A stretch of DNA of 64,000 bases from JAAYBY01 sp964654125 (lineage in GTDB: Bacteria; Bacillota; Clostridia; Saccharofermentanales; UBA5734), in assembly GCA_964654125.1 (NCBI GenBank), contig CAZZGG010000001.1, forward strand, positions 1 to 64,000. Reading direction: 5' to 3'. The position numbers and the translations under genes are program-made. Position 1 is the stretch's first letter; the number at the start of each line of letters is the position of its first letter. The notes under the pieces are model-generated. The model was not told where the DNA came from, did not search any database, and saw only the letters and a program-made list of their open reading frames with translations. Shown piece after piece: positions 51,650-60,053 of this stretch.

Positions 51650-52693
51650 ATGCGAAAAAAACCAACTGAAACCAACCTGCGCCGCCTCTATGAAGCAGCC
51701 CTGGCCTTTAAAGCAGCTAAACTTTGGGAAGTGTTTGATGACACCAACCTGATTGGCGTAGAAAATCCAGCCACAGGCGAAATGGGCTACTGTACCATTT
51801 TAGGAAAAATGGACAATGTCTATGGCCTGGATGTTTTTTTAGGCGACAAAGGCCTGGCCGGCTTTTTTGACTTCGTGCAGGAGGATCTGGCCATTCACGA
51901 AATATTCGACCGCAAAAACAGCCTGACCTGCATCTTTGTCGACAGACATGAGCTGGAAGAAGAGGACCTGGCAGATAATAAAAGACTGGGCTTTGCTGCG
52001 CGCGGGCAAGATGCCTGGATCCAGCTGCGCCGCTATGAGCCCGGCTATATACCCTGGTTTATAAGTGATGAGGAATGTGTCTTTTTAGGCCTGGCCTTGG
52101 AGCAGGTCCTGCTGGCCGGCCAGGAGATGATTGTGCAAGAAATTGATCTAGCTCATGATGAGGAGCGCTTTTTCACCAGATACCTGGTCAATGGCAGCTG
52201 GCAAAGTGAGATCAGGACAATCTGCCAGGTTGATCTAGCTTATGAACAAGTCGGTTTTACCAATGAACTGGCTATCCAGCGCCTCAAACAAGGCGGCATT
52301 GCACCTGACATGTCCTGGCAGATCGATACCCCCCTGCTATTTAATCCAATCCAGGAAAATGAAGGGGACAGGCCGATCTTGCCCAGGCTGCTCCTGCTCA
52401 TGGATGAAAACGAGGGCGCTGTGGTCGATGCCAGCATCTTTGACCAGGCTGAGGCTGATCTGGCAGAAATGGTTTTTGCGACAATTTTCCGTTTAGCAGA
52501 AGAGTCACCCCCCTTACCGGGGCGACTGGTCTGTAGGGATCTGGATCTTTTTGGCGTCTTGGATGATTTTTGTCAAAAAGTCGGTATTGAGCTGGTTTTG
52601 ACGGACCGACTGGACCTGGTTAATTTCTTCATGGAAGGGCTGGCAGAAAGGGAGTTTTCTGATGAAGATGAAGATGAATATGAATATGAATAA
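51650..52693 (+). CDS. DUF7309/DUF6930-like protein, tandem copy 1
   Basis: 347 residues. N-terminal LRRLYEAALAFKAAKLWEVF, GEMGYCTILG and YGLDVFLGDKGLAGFF match the DUF7309-type domain as I recall it. VNFFMEG and related C-terminal segments (about 240-335) may be the DUF6930-like part. Function unknown. It ends in an acidic tail (DEDEDEYEYE) encoded by a GATGAA/TATGAA repeat that also encodes the start of copy 2. About 40-45 percent identical to copy 2 by eye, colinear over the full length. Confidence 0.75.
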   Translation: MRKKPTETNLRRLYEAALAFKAAKLWEVFDDTNLIGVENPATGEMGYCTILGKMDNVYGLDVFLGDKGLAGFFDFVQEDLAIHEIFDRKNSLTCIFVDRHELEEEDLADNKRLGFAARGQDAWIQLRRYEPGYIPWFISDEECVFLGLALEQVLLAGQEMIVQEIDLAHDEERFFTRYLVNGSWQSEIRTICQVDLAYEQVGFTNELAIQRLKQGGIAPDMSWQIDTPLLFNPIQENEGDRPILPRLLLLMDENEGAVVDASIFDQAEADLAEMVFATIFRLAEESPPLPGRLVCRDLDLFGVLDDFCQKVGIELVLTDRLDLVNFFMEGLAEREFSDEDEDEYEYE

Positions 52694-53726
52694 GTCTAGT
52701 AATATTAAGCGAGAAAATCCCAGTGATGGGCAGCTGCGCCGTTTATATGAAGCGGCCCTAGCTTTTAAAGCAGCAGAGCTTTGGCGGGACATGCATGATC
52801 TGGATCTGATTTGTGTTGCTGATCCGGTTACAGGCGAGCTAGGCTATTGTTCTATCCAAGGCTGGGATGAGGAAAACTTTGGTCTGGATGTTTATTTAGG
52901 AGACGCGGGATTGTATGGCTTTACCTGTATAGAAACAGAAGGCCATGAGCTGCGCCTGGATGAAATGATTGCTCTGCAAGATTGCCTGAGCTGTTCTTTT
53001 GTTGACAGGCAGGAGCTGGAAAAAGCAGAGTGGGAGGAAACCAAGCGGCTGGGTTTTTCTTTTCGGGGCACCAAGCAATGGATTAAATTTGACCGGGTTG
53101 AACCGGGTTATTCGGACTGGAGCTTAAGTGCCCAAGAGTGTGTCTTTATGACCCTGGCCCTGGAACAGGTTATCTTCGCTGCCCGGGAATATTTGCAGCA
53201 GCAGCTTGATCAGACTGAAAATCATCAACTTTTTCTAGTGCGCCGCCTGATTGACGGCAACTGGCAAGGCAAAATTGAAGAGCTGGATACGCAAGTGCCA
53301 GACTGGGCCAAAGTGGTCTTTAACGATGAATTGGCGGCCAGACGCATGCGCCAGGCAGGCTGTAACAAGAACCTGGCCTGCCAGATCGATATACCGCTGC
53401 TGCTTAGGTTCATCAAGACTAGTCCAGGTGCCAGACCAATTTACCCCAGGGTGTTTTTACTTATAGATATGGCAACAGGTACACCTTTGACGGGTGAGAT
53501 TTACGATTGGACCGAACAGGATCTGGCTGAATTTGCCTTTTCCAGCTTGCGCCGCTTGCAAGAAAAGGGCAGCCTGCCCTGCCGGCTTTACTGCGCCAAC
53601 CTTGAACTGTTTTTTGTTCTGGCTGATTTTTGTCAAAAGACGGGCATAGAGCTGGTGCTTTGCGAAAGATTGGACCTGGTTGACAATTTCATGAATACTG
53701 TCAATGAAGATATTCTAGCTGAATGA
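52662..53726 (+). CDS. DUF7309/DUF6930-like protein, tandem copy 2
   Basis: 354 residues, paralogous to the previous gene along its length (same LRRLYEAALAFKAAELW opening, GYCSIQG and the matching VLADFCQKTGIELVL end). ATG 52662 has AAGGGAG 7 bp upstream, so the gene starts inside copy 1 with a 32-bp overlap in another frame. The first residues alternate Met-Lys and Met-Asn because of the shared repeat. Coupled translation implies a fixed ratio of the two products. Function unknown. Confidence 0.75.
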   Translation: MKMKMNMNMNKSSNIKRENPSDGQLRRLYEAALAFKAAELWRDMHDLDLICVADPVTGELGYCSIQGWDEENFGLDVYLGDAGLYGFTCIETEGHELRLDEMIALQDCLSCSFVDRQELEKAEWEETKRLGFSFRGTKQWIKFDRVEPGYSDWSLSAQECVFMTLALEQVIFAAREYLQQQLDQTENHQLFLVRRLIDGNWQGKIEELDTQVPDWAKVVFNDELAARRMRQAGCNKNLACQIDIPLLLRFIKTSPGARPIYPRVFLLIDMATGTPLTGEIYDWTEQDLAEFAFSSLRRLQEKGSLPCRLYCANLELFFVLADFCQKTGIELVLCERLDLVDNFMNTVNEDILAE

Positions 53727-53738
53727 GTTGGATCAGCT

Positions 53739-53756
53739 GCTTTTTTGCTAAAAAGC
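53739..53756 (+). terminator. weak AT-rich hairpin after the J-domain operon
   Basis: GCTTTTT (53739-53745) pairs with AAAAAGC (53750-53756) over a 4-nt loop. The stem has few GC pairs, and TAGTTTTGG follows without a clean U-tract. It lies 12 bp after the stop of copy 2. Possible but weak terminator; the remainder to 53873 is AT-rich and featureless. Confidence 0.3.
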
Positions 53757-53873
53757 TAGTTTTGGTATCATTTTAAAAAACATGAGTTTTAGTAGAAATT
53801 GATCTAACTGCTGCTGAACCGACTAGGATATTTTGTTATTCATAGTATTACGAAATAATGACTGCAGCTTCAA

Positions 53874-55178
53874 TCAGAGCTGGCCGAGCAAGGCCCCTTG
53901 CTCCAAACGGATGCCCAGTTGGATGGCCTTGGCGATAACCGGCCAGAAGACCTTAAAATCCTCATCTGCTTGCAGCTGGCGCAGCCAGCCGGCATAGACC
54001 TTGCTGATGGGCTGGGCCAGGCCGGTCTGGTTAACCAGGTCGGACTGATCCATATGCCAAGGGGTCAGGTCAGGAAAAAAGCTTTTAGCCAGGCGGTTGA
54101 AACTTAAAAAACCGCCCAGATCGATATCGCCCCAAAAATAAATCTGAGCTGCCTGGGTCTGGCCCTGGCGGGCCTTTTGTAAAAGCTGGAAAAACTCACC
54201 TTTTTGCGGGCTGAAACAGCCCCCGTGATGGATCAGCAGCATATCCTGCCAGTCTTCATTTTGGCTACGCCGCTGGGCCAGCCAGGTGAAATTGAGCTGG
54301 TTTTCCACCAAAAATATGCGTCTGATCTGGTCTGGCAGAACCAGCTCCAGACCCGGCAGTTCTGTCACACTCATGCTGGCACAAGTGAGGAAAAAGCCCA
54401 GGTCGAGCTGTAGATTCTGACGCGCCAGCAGCAGGGGGCCGGAAAACTGCAAGATCTCATCTTGCCGGCTGGCACCTGCCAGGCTGAGCAGCTCATCGTC
54501 GGAAAGATCCAATTCAGCCGCAATTGCGAAAGGATAGGCTAGAAGATGGGGCAGGAGATAGTCGCGTAAGACATGGCTGAGATGAGGGCGCACATCCTCT
54601 TTGTAAACCTTGTCATCAATAAAAAACTGCTGGCTGAAGCTGCGTTCATAAGGACGCTCAGGGCTGATTTTGGCCAGCTCAGCCAGGGCCTGTAGAAGTA
54701 GAAGGGCCTGTTTTTGCTGGAGAGGCAAGGGTGCTGCCAGCTGGTTTTCTGTTTCGATCACCCCGGCTGCCTCAAGCAGGAAGGACCGGATCCAATTAGG
54801 TAAGCCGGACTCCTGCTGCAAAAGCTGCTTGATCTGAGCCAGGACAGGGGCAGCCTGTTTTGCCGGGGCCAGCAAGTTGACCCGCTGGTAAGCAGCCTCA
54901 ATCCGGTCCAGATTAAGCCAGACCCGCTGGACCAGCTTTGGTGTCTGGCTGCGCACAAAAACAAAGTCCAGTAAAGCGGCTTCCTTTAACTCTTCCAGGA
55001 GTTCGTGGATTTTGGCTTTCTGGCTGGGGTCAGGCAGATTGTAAGCTAGAAAATCACCATTTTGCAAGCTGAGCTGGACCCGGCGCCGGCCGGTTGAGGC
55101 TGGCAGGTTCAGTTGAATTGCTTCGTATTTGGCCAATAGCTGGCTGAGCAGTTGTCTTTCCCAGATTGTTTTCATCAT
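53874..55178 (-). CDS. JetD-like Toprim protein (DUF2220), without JetABC
   Basis: 434 residues. The C-terminal DUF2220 Toprim core has the Glu in FLVENQLNF (about 290), DxD in YFWGDIDLGGF (about 348-358) and the closing IRLEQGALL. The N-terminal 280 residues are DUF3322-like in position but divergent. JetD is the plasmid-cleaving nuclease of Wadjet, which normally needs the condensin-like JetABC; none is near. The gene lies 31 bp after the MFS gene on the same strand and may be co-transcribed with the sugar genes. ATG 55175 is an alternative start. The nuclease site appears intact. Confidence 0.75.
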   Translation of the reverse strand: MMKTIWERQLLSQLLAKYEAIQLNLPASTGRRRVQLSLQNGDFLAYNLPDPSQKAKIHELLEELKEAALLDFVFVRSQTPKLVQRVWLNLDRIEAAYQRVNLLAPAKQAAPVLAQIKQLLQQESGLPNWIRSFLLEAAGVIETENQLAAPLPLQQKQALLLLQALAELAKISPERPYERSFSQQFFIDDKVYKEDVRPHLSHVLRDYLLPHLLAYPFAIAAELDLSDDELLSLAGASRQDEILQFSGPLLLARQNLQLDLGFFLTCASMSVTELPGLELVLPDQIRRIFLVENQLNFTWLAQRRSQNEDWQDMLLIHHGGCFSPQKGEFFQLLQKARQGQTQAAQIYFWGDIDLGGFLSFNRLAKSFFPDLTPWHMDQSDLVNQTGLAQPISKVYAGWLRQLQADEDFKVFWPVIAKAIQLGIRLEQGALLGQL

Positions 55179-55209
55179 AAATCCCCCTGCTCATAATCTA
55201 ACACAAGTA

Positions 55210-56457
55210 CTAATGAATGTCCTGTTCATGCCGCTGGCTGCCCTTTTGGGCGTAAAAACGCCAGAATGCCGTAACCAGCCCAACTAGAGCCGCACTGAGC
55301 CAAAGCAACATGACCCGGTCCCAGGGATAGTTGTCCGTGATCCAACCGGAGGCAAAACTGGCAAAAGCCGCTCCCAGGTAAATGAAGAAGTCGATCAAGC
55401 CGGTTGTCATGGCAACCCGCTTGAACTGGGCATACTGGAAGGGGATGATGGAGGTGAAGATCGGGGTCAGCCCGTAGGTCAAGGAGAGCAGGGCGAACAT
55501 TAAGATCATGATCAGCCAGAACCAATCCAGATGGAGCAGATTTATCAACAAGGCTGCCGCAGTGACGATGGAAAAAATCACCAGCACAGTGCGGATCGTG
55601 TCATTGGCCAGATAACGGTTGACTCGCCTGATAAAGACAACTCCGGCAAAATTAATCAGGGGCACAATGATCAGGATGAGGACAGGGGAGCTGGAGCTGA
55701 AGCGGCCGGAAGAATCAATAATGGTGGGAAACCAGATATTGATTCCTTCGCGGATCAGGCCCTGGGTCAGGGCGATCAGGAGCAGGCCGGGCAGCCGGAT
55801 CAGGCGGATATACTGCCACATACTGAGTTGATCTGTGACTTCTTCTTTTTGCCGGGCTGGCTTGGCCTGGTCAATCGGCTGATTCTGGAAGAAAAAGAGC
55901 AAAAGCAGTAAAAAGACAAGTACCACAGCAGCCGGCACCAAAAAAGCCCAGGCCCAACCCAGCTGGGTGGCCAGTAAAGACGAAGAGCTCCAGGAAATGA
56001 TATAGGCAAAAATGATGGCTATGGAAATAAAATAGGAAACACTGCTGAGCTGCCGGGCCGGATACCAGACAGAGATGGTTTTCATGAGTGGGGCCCAGAG
56101 CAGGGACTGGGCCAGGCCATTGATAGTCCAGCACAAGGCCAGGATGGCAAAAGAAGGGGATAGGGCTACGCCGATGTTACACAGGGCTGAAACAAAAAGG
56201 CCGCTGATAATCAGGCCCTTAGCCGGTAGTTTGTCGCCCAGGTAGCCGCTGATCAGCTGGCCGAACATGTAAGTTGTGAAAAAGAGGCTGGTCACCAGCC
56301 CCATCTGGGTGTAAGAAAAACCCCTGCTTGCCACGATGGCTGGTATTACAACAGCGATGTTGACCCGTAAAGTGTTGGCCAGGCCGTAGGCGATTGAACT
56401 GAGATACTTGATCCTCTTTTGACCGGCTGCCTGGGTCAGACCTTTTACTTTTGCCAT
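55210..56457 (-). CDS. MFS transporter
   Basis: 415 residues with twelve predicted helices. The loop between helices 2 and 3, GYLGDKLPAKGLI, matches the MFS GxLxDrxGrr motif. A cytoplasmic loop between helices 6 and 7 contains QPIDQAKPARQKEEV. It resembles anion/cation or GlpT-like (ACS-type) symporters, which carry organic anions or sugar acids. The start overlaps the end of the aldolase-sialidase fusion by 13 bp, so it probably imports the substrate of that protein or a sialic-acid-like compound. Confidence 0.88.
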   Translation of the reverse strand: MAKVKGLTQAAGQKRIKYLSSIAYGLANTLRVNIAVVIPAIVASRGFSYTQMGLVTSLFFTTYMFGQLISGYLGDKLPAKGLIISGLFVSALCNIGVALSPSFAILALCWTINGLAQSLLWAPLMKTISVWYPARQLSSVSYFISIAIIFAYIISWSSSSLLATQLGWAWAFLVPAAVVLVFLLLLLFFFQNQPIDQAKPARQKEEVTDQLSMWQYIRLIRLPGLLLIALTQGLIREGINIWFPTIIDSSGRFSSSSPVLILIIVPLINFAGVVFIRRVNRYLANDTIRTVLVIFSIVTAAALLINLLHLDWFWLIMILMFALLSLTYGLTPIFTSIIPFQYAQFKRVAMTTGLIDFFIYLGAAFASFASGWITDNYPWDRVMLLWLSAALVGLVTAFWRFYAQKGSQRHEQDIH

Positions 56458-58316
56458 TCTTTTTTTCCCTGTTCCTCTAAATCAATTATGCAGCAGGCCA
56501 GCTGACGCCTGTTATAGGTGTAGGCCACATATAGTTTGCCAGCAGCTACCAGGGCTGCCGGATAGGAATACTCTGCATCCCCTTGGTTTTGTGGATCAAC
56601 AGGGCAGCCCTCCAGGGTCAGATAATGGGTGAAACTGAGGCCATTATCATCCGATGTCCAGATAACAAGCGGATTGCGACTGGCCCAGTTGCCCTGGACC
56701 GGGTTAAAGACCAGATAGAGACGGCCGCCCTGTTGGACAATTTCAATGCCGCTATTGTTGCTGGGCAGGCCGGTCCGGTAAGCCCGGCACCAGGTCTGGC
56801 CATAATCATCTGAATCTGAGCGGAAGATCCAGCCCGCTGTGGTGCGCAAAAGCAGGTGGACCCGGCCCGGGCTACTCTCCCATAAAACAGGCTGGATGGC
56901 ACCCTTGCCCGCCAGATAATCCGGTCCGGCCGGATCCTGGCTGTTGTGGGGTATTTTGGCCAGACAGGCAAAAGTCTTGCCACCATCTTGAGAAACATCG
57001 ACCTGGGCCTGCCAGCTGGTTTTGCTTTCTGTTGAATTACCGGCCAGAAGCAAACCATTAGAGAGCCTGAGCGGTTTACTGCGCACAGGGCCCAGGGCCT
57101 GATCATGGCCAGGCAAGGGGACAGGTGAGGACCAGGATAGACCAGCATCTGCTGAACTAATCGACCAGCTCTGCCAGTCAGTGATGCGCGGCCCTTTTTT
57201 AAAAATCAAGCGGACAGTGCTGCCGTCCAGGAAAAGGACCGGGTTCCAGTGCGCTGTCTGGTCCACTTTGGCGATCCGGACCGGAACCTGCCAGCTGCCC
57301 TGCTTAAAACGCGACAGCCAGATTGCTAGATCAGGCTGGCCTTCAGCTGTGCCGGCAAAATAGGCCACCAGAATGGTGCCGTCAGGCAGGGGCAAGATGG
57401 TGGCTGCATGGCAGCTGGGGAAATGAGCTCCTGCAGCAAAGATTAACTGCCGCTGTGGAAAAAGGTCAGCCCGGCTCCTTTGCAGGACAGCCTGGCTGGC
57501 CAGGGCATCCAGCTGTCTTTTTTCTGCTGCACATAAGTGGCTGGCAGCCGGATCAAGAGTCTGACTGCTGTTGATAAGCCCTTGCCGCTCCAGCAGGTAT
57601 TTTTGCCGTGCCGGATAATCTCCAGCCGCATACGGTGCCGCCAGGGCAATAAAACGAGCAAACTCTTCAGCCCTGCGCCGGTCGTGGGGTAAAAAATCTC
57701 CATCGTCTTGCAGATAGCGCTGCAGGACTAAAAAGACTTGCGGCATAAAGCCAAACAAGCTGCCGCAGTAACCGGCGGCGCCAGCCAGGTGGCTCTCCAG
57801 CAAGCTGGCGCCATCAGTATTGTAAAAGGTGAGGCCTTCTTTATGACACTGGTCCAGCAATTCAGGTCCAGTGGGCTGGCTGTAATCGGCCAGGACAAAA
57901 CTAAAAGAGCCGCCTGACGCCAGCTGCCTTAGTCTAGCAGGCATTAGCGGCTCTTCAGGTCTGGCAACAAGACCAAGCCTGGTCTGGGCCGGCAGTTTTT
58001 CTGCTAACCTGCTAGTGGCCTGGCCCACTGGTAAAATCAAGCCATCAGGCTGGAGCCGGGCCAGGTCAAGCCTGGCCGCTCCAGTCAGAAAAAAGCATGT
58101 TTTATGGGCAGTGCGGCAAAGCCGCAGGCAATATGTGGCTACTTCCAGCTGCAGGTCCGGCACCAGCCAAGCCAGTTCGCCTGCTTGCCAATCCAGCAAA
58201 ATACCGCTGGCTCCGTGCCGGAAATAGTAGGTAAGCAGGCGGTCCAGGGCAGGATAATCGATCTGCCCCTCCCTGGATAAAGGCAGGACAAGAGTCGGCA
58301 AAAACTGCGCTGACAT
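56445..58316 (-). CDS. fusion of DapA/NanA-like barrel and sialidase-type BNR propeller
   Basis: 623 residues. Residues 1-270 follow the DapA/NanA plan: LPTLVLPLSREGQIDYPALDRLL, an RHGASGILL strand, and the C-terminal helical DAP region. At the position of the Schiff-base lysine the strand reads SFVLADYSQ, so K is missing, and the Tyr site is also unclear; this barrel is unlikely to be a normal aldolase. Residues 290-620 form a sialidase-like propeller with Asp-box variants SSADAGLSW, SQDGGKTF, SDDYGQTW and SDDNGLSF. No signal peptide, so cytoplasmic. Flanked by nagB (12 bp) and MFS genes. The start has AAGGGG immediately before the ATG, unusually close. Confidence 0.8.
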   Translation of the reverse strand: MSAQFLPTLVLPLSREGQIDYPALDRLLTYYFRHGASGILLDWQAGELAWLVPDLQLEVATYCLRLCRTAHKTCFFLTGAARLDLARLQPDGLILPVGQATSRLAEKLPAQTRLGLVARPEEPLMPARLRQLASGGSFSFVLADYSQPTGPELLDQCHKEGLTFYNTDGASLLESHLAGAAGYCGSLFGFMPQVFLVLQRYLQDDGDFLPHDRRRAEEFARFIALAAPYAAGDYPARQKYLLERQGLINSSQTLDPAASHLCAAEKRQLDALASQAVLQRSRADLFPQRQLIFAAGAHFPSCHAATILPLPDGTILVAYFAGTAEGQPDLAIWLSRFKQGSWQVPVRIAKVDQTAHWNPVLFLDGSTVRLIFKKGPRITDWQSWSISSADAGLSWSSPVPLPGHDQALGPVRSKPLRLSNGLLLAGNSTESKTSWQAQVDVSQDGGKTFACLAKIPHNSQDPAGPDYLAGKGAIQPVLWESSPGRVHLLLRTTAGWIFRSDSDDYGQTWCRAYRTGLPSNNSGIEIVQQGGRLYLVFNPVQGNWASRNPLVIWTSDDNGLSFTHYLTLEGCPVDPQNQGDAEYSYPAALVAAGKLYVAYTYNRRQLACCIIDLEEQGKKEWQK

Positions 58317-58328
58317 CCCCTTAATCCG

Positions 58329-59078
58329 TCAAGCCTGGTTTTTTTGTGCTTCAGTCAGCTGGCCGGCTGAAGCCTCGTCCAGATACAAGGTCACATCAGC
58401 ATGTGTTTTCAAGATGGTGGCCGGGATCAGGTTGGAGACCGGATTATTCAATGTTCTGGCTACAGCCTTGGCCTTGACAGCATGAGGCACACAGGAAATG
58501 ATGGTCTTGCATTTGAGGATCTGCTTGACCGACATAGAGATGGCCTGGGCAGGCACCGCGTCGAGGTCGGGGAACCAGCCTTCACCTACCTGCTGGTTTT
58601 TACAGTCGTCATCCAGATCAACAATGATATAGGGTTCTTCTGTATCAAAGTCTGCCGGTGGATCATTAAAGGCTACATGGGCGTTTTCGCCGATGCCGAT
58701 CAGGCCCAGATCAATCGGAGCTGCAGTGACTGCTGCATTAAGGCCGGCGATTGTCTTTTCAAGATCACCTTCACCATCAACCAGATGGACAGCCTTCAAG
58801 TTGGTTTTGGAGATAAAACGTTCCTGCAGATAACGCCGGAAACTGGCCGGATGACTGGTGGGCAGGCCGATATACTCATCCAGGTGGAAAAGCTCCACGC
58901 GGCTGAAATCAAGGTCGGAAGCCAAAAGGGCCTGCAGGGTTTCGAACTGGGACATGCCGGTTGATAAAATCAGCCGGGCACTGCCTCGCTCGGCAATAGC
59001 TTTTTTAAGAACTGCGGCAGCCTGGTCAGCTGCAGCCTGGCCCAGGGCAACAGGGTCTTTGAGAACTCTAATACGCAT
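58329..59078 (-). CDS. nagB: glucosamine-6-phosphate deaminase-like protein
   Basis: 249 residues. LFHLDEYIGLP holds D67 and E68 of the active site. GIGENAHVAFNDPPADF is the NagB signature, though Ala replaces the usual Gly before His. The C-terminal SMSVKQILKCKTIISCV matches the family. NagB converts glucosamine-6-phosphate to fructose-6-phosphate and ammonia, the last step of amino-sugar and sialic-acid degradation. First gene of a minus-strand unit with the aldolase-sialidase fusion and MFS transporter. Strong AGGAGG, and promoter at 59116-59144. Confidence 0.88.
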   Translation of the reverse strand: MRIRVLKDPVALGQAAADQAAAVLKKAIAERGSARLILSTGMSQFETLQALLASDLDFSRVELFHLDEYIGLPTSHPASFRRYLQERFISKTNLKAVHLVDGEGDLEKTIAGLNAAVTAAPIDLGLIGIGENAHVAFNDPPADFDTEEPYIIVDLDDDCKNQQVGEGWFPDLDAVPAQAISMSVKQILKCKTIISCVPHAVKAKAVARTLNNPVSNLIPATILKTHADVTLYLDEASAGQLTEAQKNQA

Positions 59079-59115
59079 ATGATCCTCCTAAAAATGTATG
59101 ATGGTACTGCCTTAA

Positions 59116-59144
59116 ACTATATAGCTAAATCAGGTATTTGACAA
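59116..59144 (-). promoter_or_regulatory. promoter of the nagB unit
   Basis: Minus strand TTGTCA (59139-59144), 17 bp, TATAGT (59116-59121). Start point about 30 bp before the ATG. It is back to back with the plus-strand promoter at 59155. Confidence 0.65.
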
Positions 59145-59154
59145 CTGAGCCGGC

Positions 59155-59184
59155 TTGACATGTTAAACTCTTTAACAATATAAT
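59155..59184 (+). promoter_or_regulatory. consensus promoter with internal palindromic operator for the HAD-kinase-ROK operon
   Basis: TTGACA (59155-59160), 18-bp spacer, TATAAT (59179-59184); both boxes perfect. The spacer contains TGTTAAA-CTC-TTTAACA (59161-59177), a perfect 7-bp inverted repeat around 3 bp that would place a dimeric repressor between the boxes. The ROK protein encoded at the end of the operon (62058) is the natural candidate. Confidence 0.85.
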
Positions 59185-59232
59185 CTGATTGCTAGTTGCT
59201 TAAGCTTTCTTAGTTGGAAAGGTGGTTTTTTT

Positions 59233-60042
59233 ATGCTGGAGATAATTGAAGCCCTTGCTCCGGTCCGGCCCAGGCCCAGGGCGATCTTGTTTGATTTTGA
59301 TGGCACCTTGTCGACCTTGCGCAGTGGCTGGGAAGAGGTTATGGCCGAGCTGATGGAAGATAGCCTGCTGCCACTGGTCGAGCCGGAAAAAAGACCAGCC
59401 TTGGCGGGGCAGATCGCTGATTACATTGCCGAATCTACCGGTATCCAGACCATCTTCCAGATGCAGTGGCTGGCTGACCAGGTGGCGGGCCTGGGCCAGA
59501 GCCCACTTGATCCCTGGGATTATAAGGCTGAATACAACACCCGCCTGATGGCCAAGGTCGGCCTGCGCCGTGCGGCTGTCCAGTCCGGCCAGGCCCTGGC
59601 AGCTGATTACCTGATTGGCGGCAGCCAGGAGTTTTTAACAGAGCTGACCCGCCAGGGACTGGACCTTTATGTGGCCAGCGGCACAGATGAAGCAGATGTC
59701 AAGCAAGAGGCCAAAATTTTAGGCCTGGCCCATTATTTTGCAGCTCTAGCAGGAGCCCCGCCGGGAGTGGCTAGCTGCAGCAAGGAGCTGGTCCTGGAAC
59801 GCCTGGTCAAAGAAAGCGGCCATCAGGGTCAGGAAATAGTTGTGATCGGTGATGGCAAGGTGGAAATAGAGCTGGCCCGCCGGGCCGGCAGCCTGGCCCT
59901 GGGCCTGGCTACACATGATACTGGCCAGGCAGGTGTCAACCAGGCCAAACGCCAGCGCCTGATTAAAGCTGGCGCCCATGCCCTGGCCAGTGATTTTAAA
60001 AATAAGACAGAGCTGCTGACCTGGCTGCTGCTAGATAATTAG
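59233..60042 (+). CDS. HAD-superfamily phosphatase
   Basis: 269 residues. LFDFDGTLS with D21 and D23 is motif I; VASGTDEADVK gives motif II; VIGDGKVEIELA is motif IV. It resembles phosphoglycolate phosphatase / beta-phosphoglucomutase-like proteins with an enlarged helical cap (about 30-130). First gene of an operon with a deoxyhypusine-synthase-like protein, an HldE-like kinase and a ROK protein. By analogy with heptose biosynthesis (kinase plus GmhB-type phosphatase) it may dephosphorylate a sugar bisphosphate. AAAGGTGG precedes the ATG. Confidence 0.88.
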   Translation: MLEIIEALAPVRPRPRAILFDFDGTLSTLRSGWEEVMAELMEDSLLPLVEPEKRPALAGQIADYIAESTGIQTIFQMQWLADQVAGLGQSPLDPWDYKAEYNTRLMAKVGLRRAAVQSGQALAADYLIGGSQEFLTELTRQGLDLYVASGTDEADVKQEAKILGLAHYFAALAGAPPGVASCSKELVLERLVKESGHQGQEIVVIGDGKVEIELARRAGSLALGLATHDTGQAGVNQAKRQRLIKAGAHALASDFKNKTELLTWLLLDN

Positions 60043-60053
60043 GAGAGAAGAAG

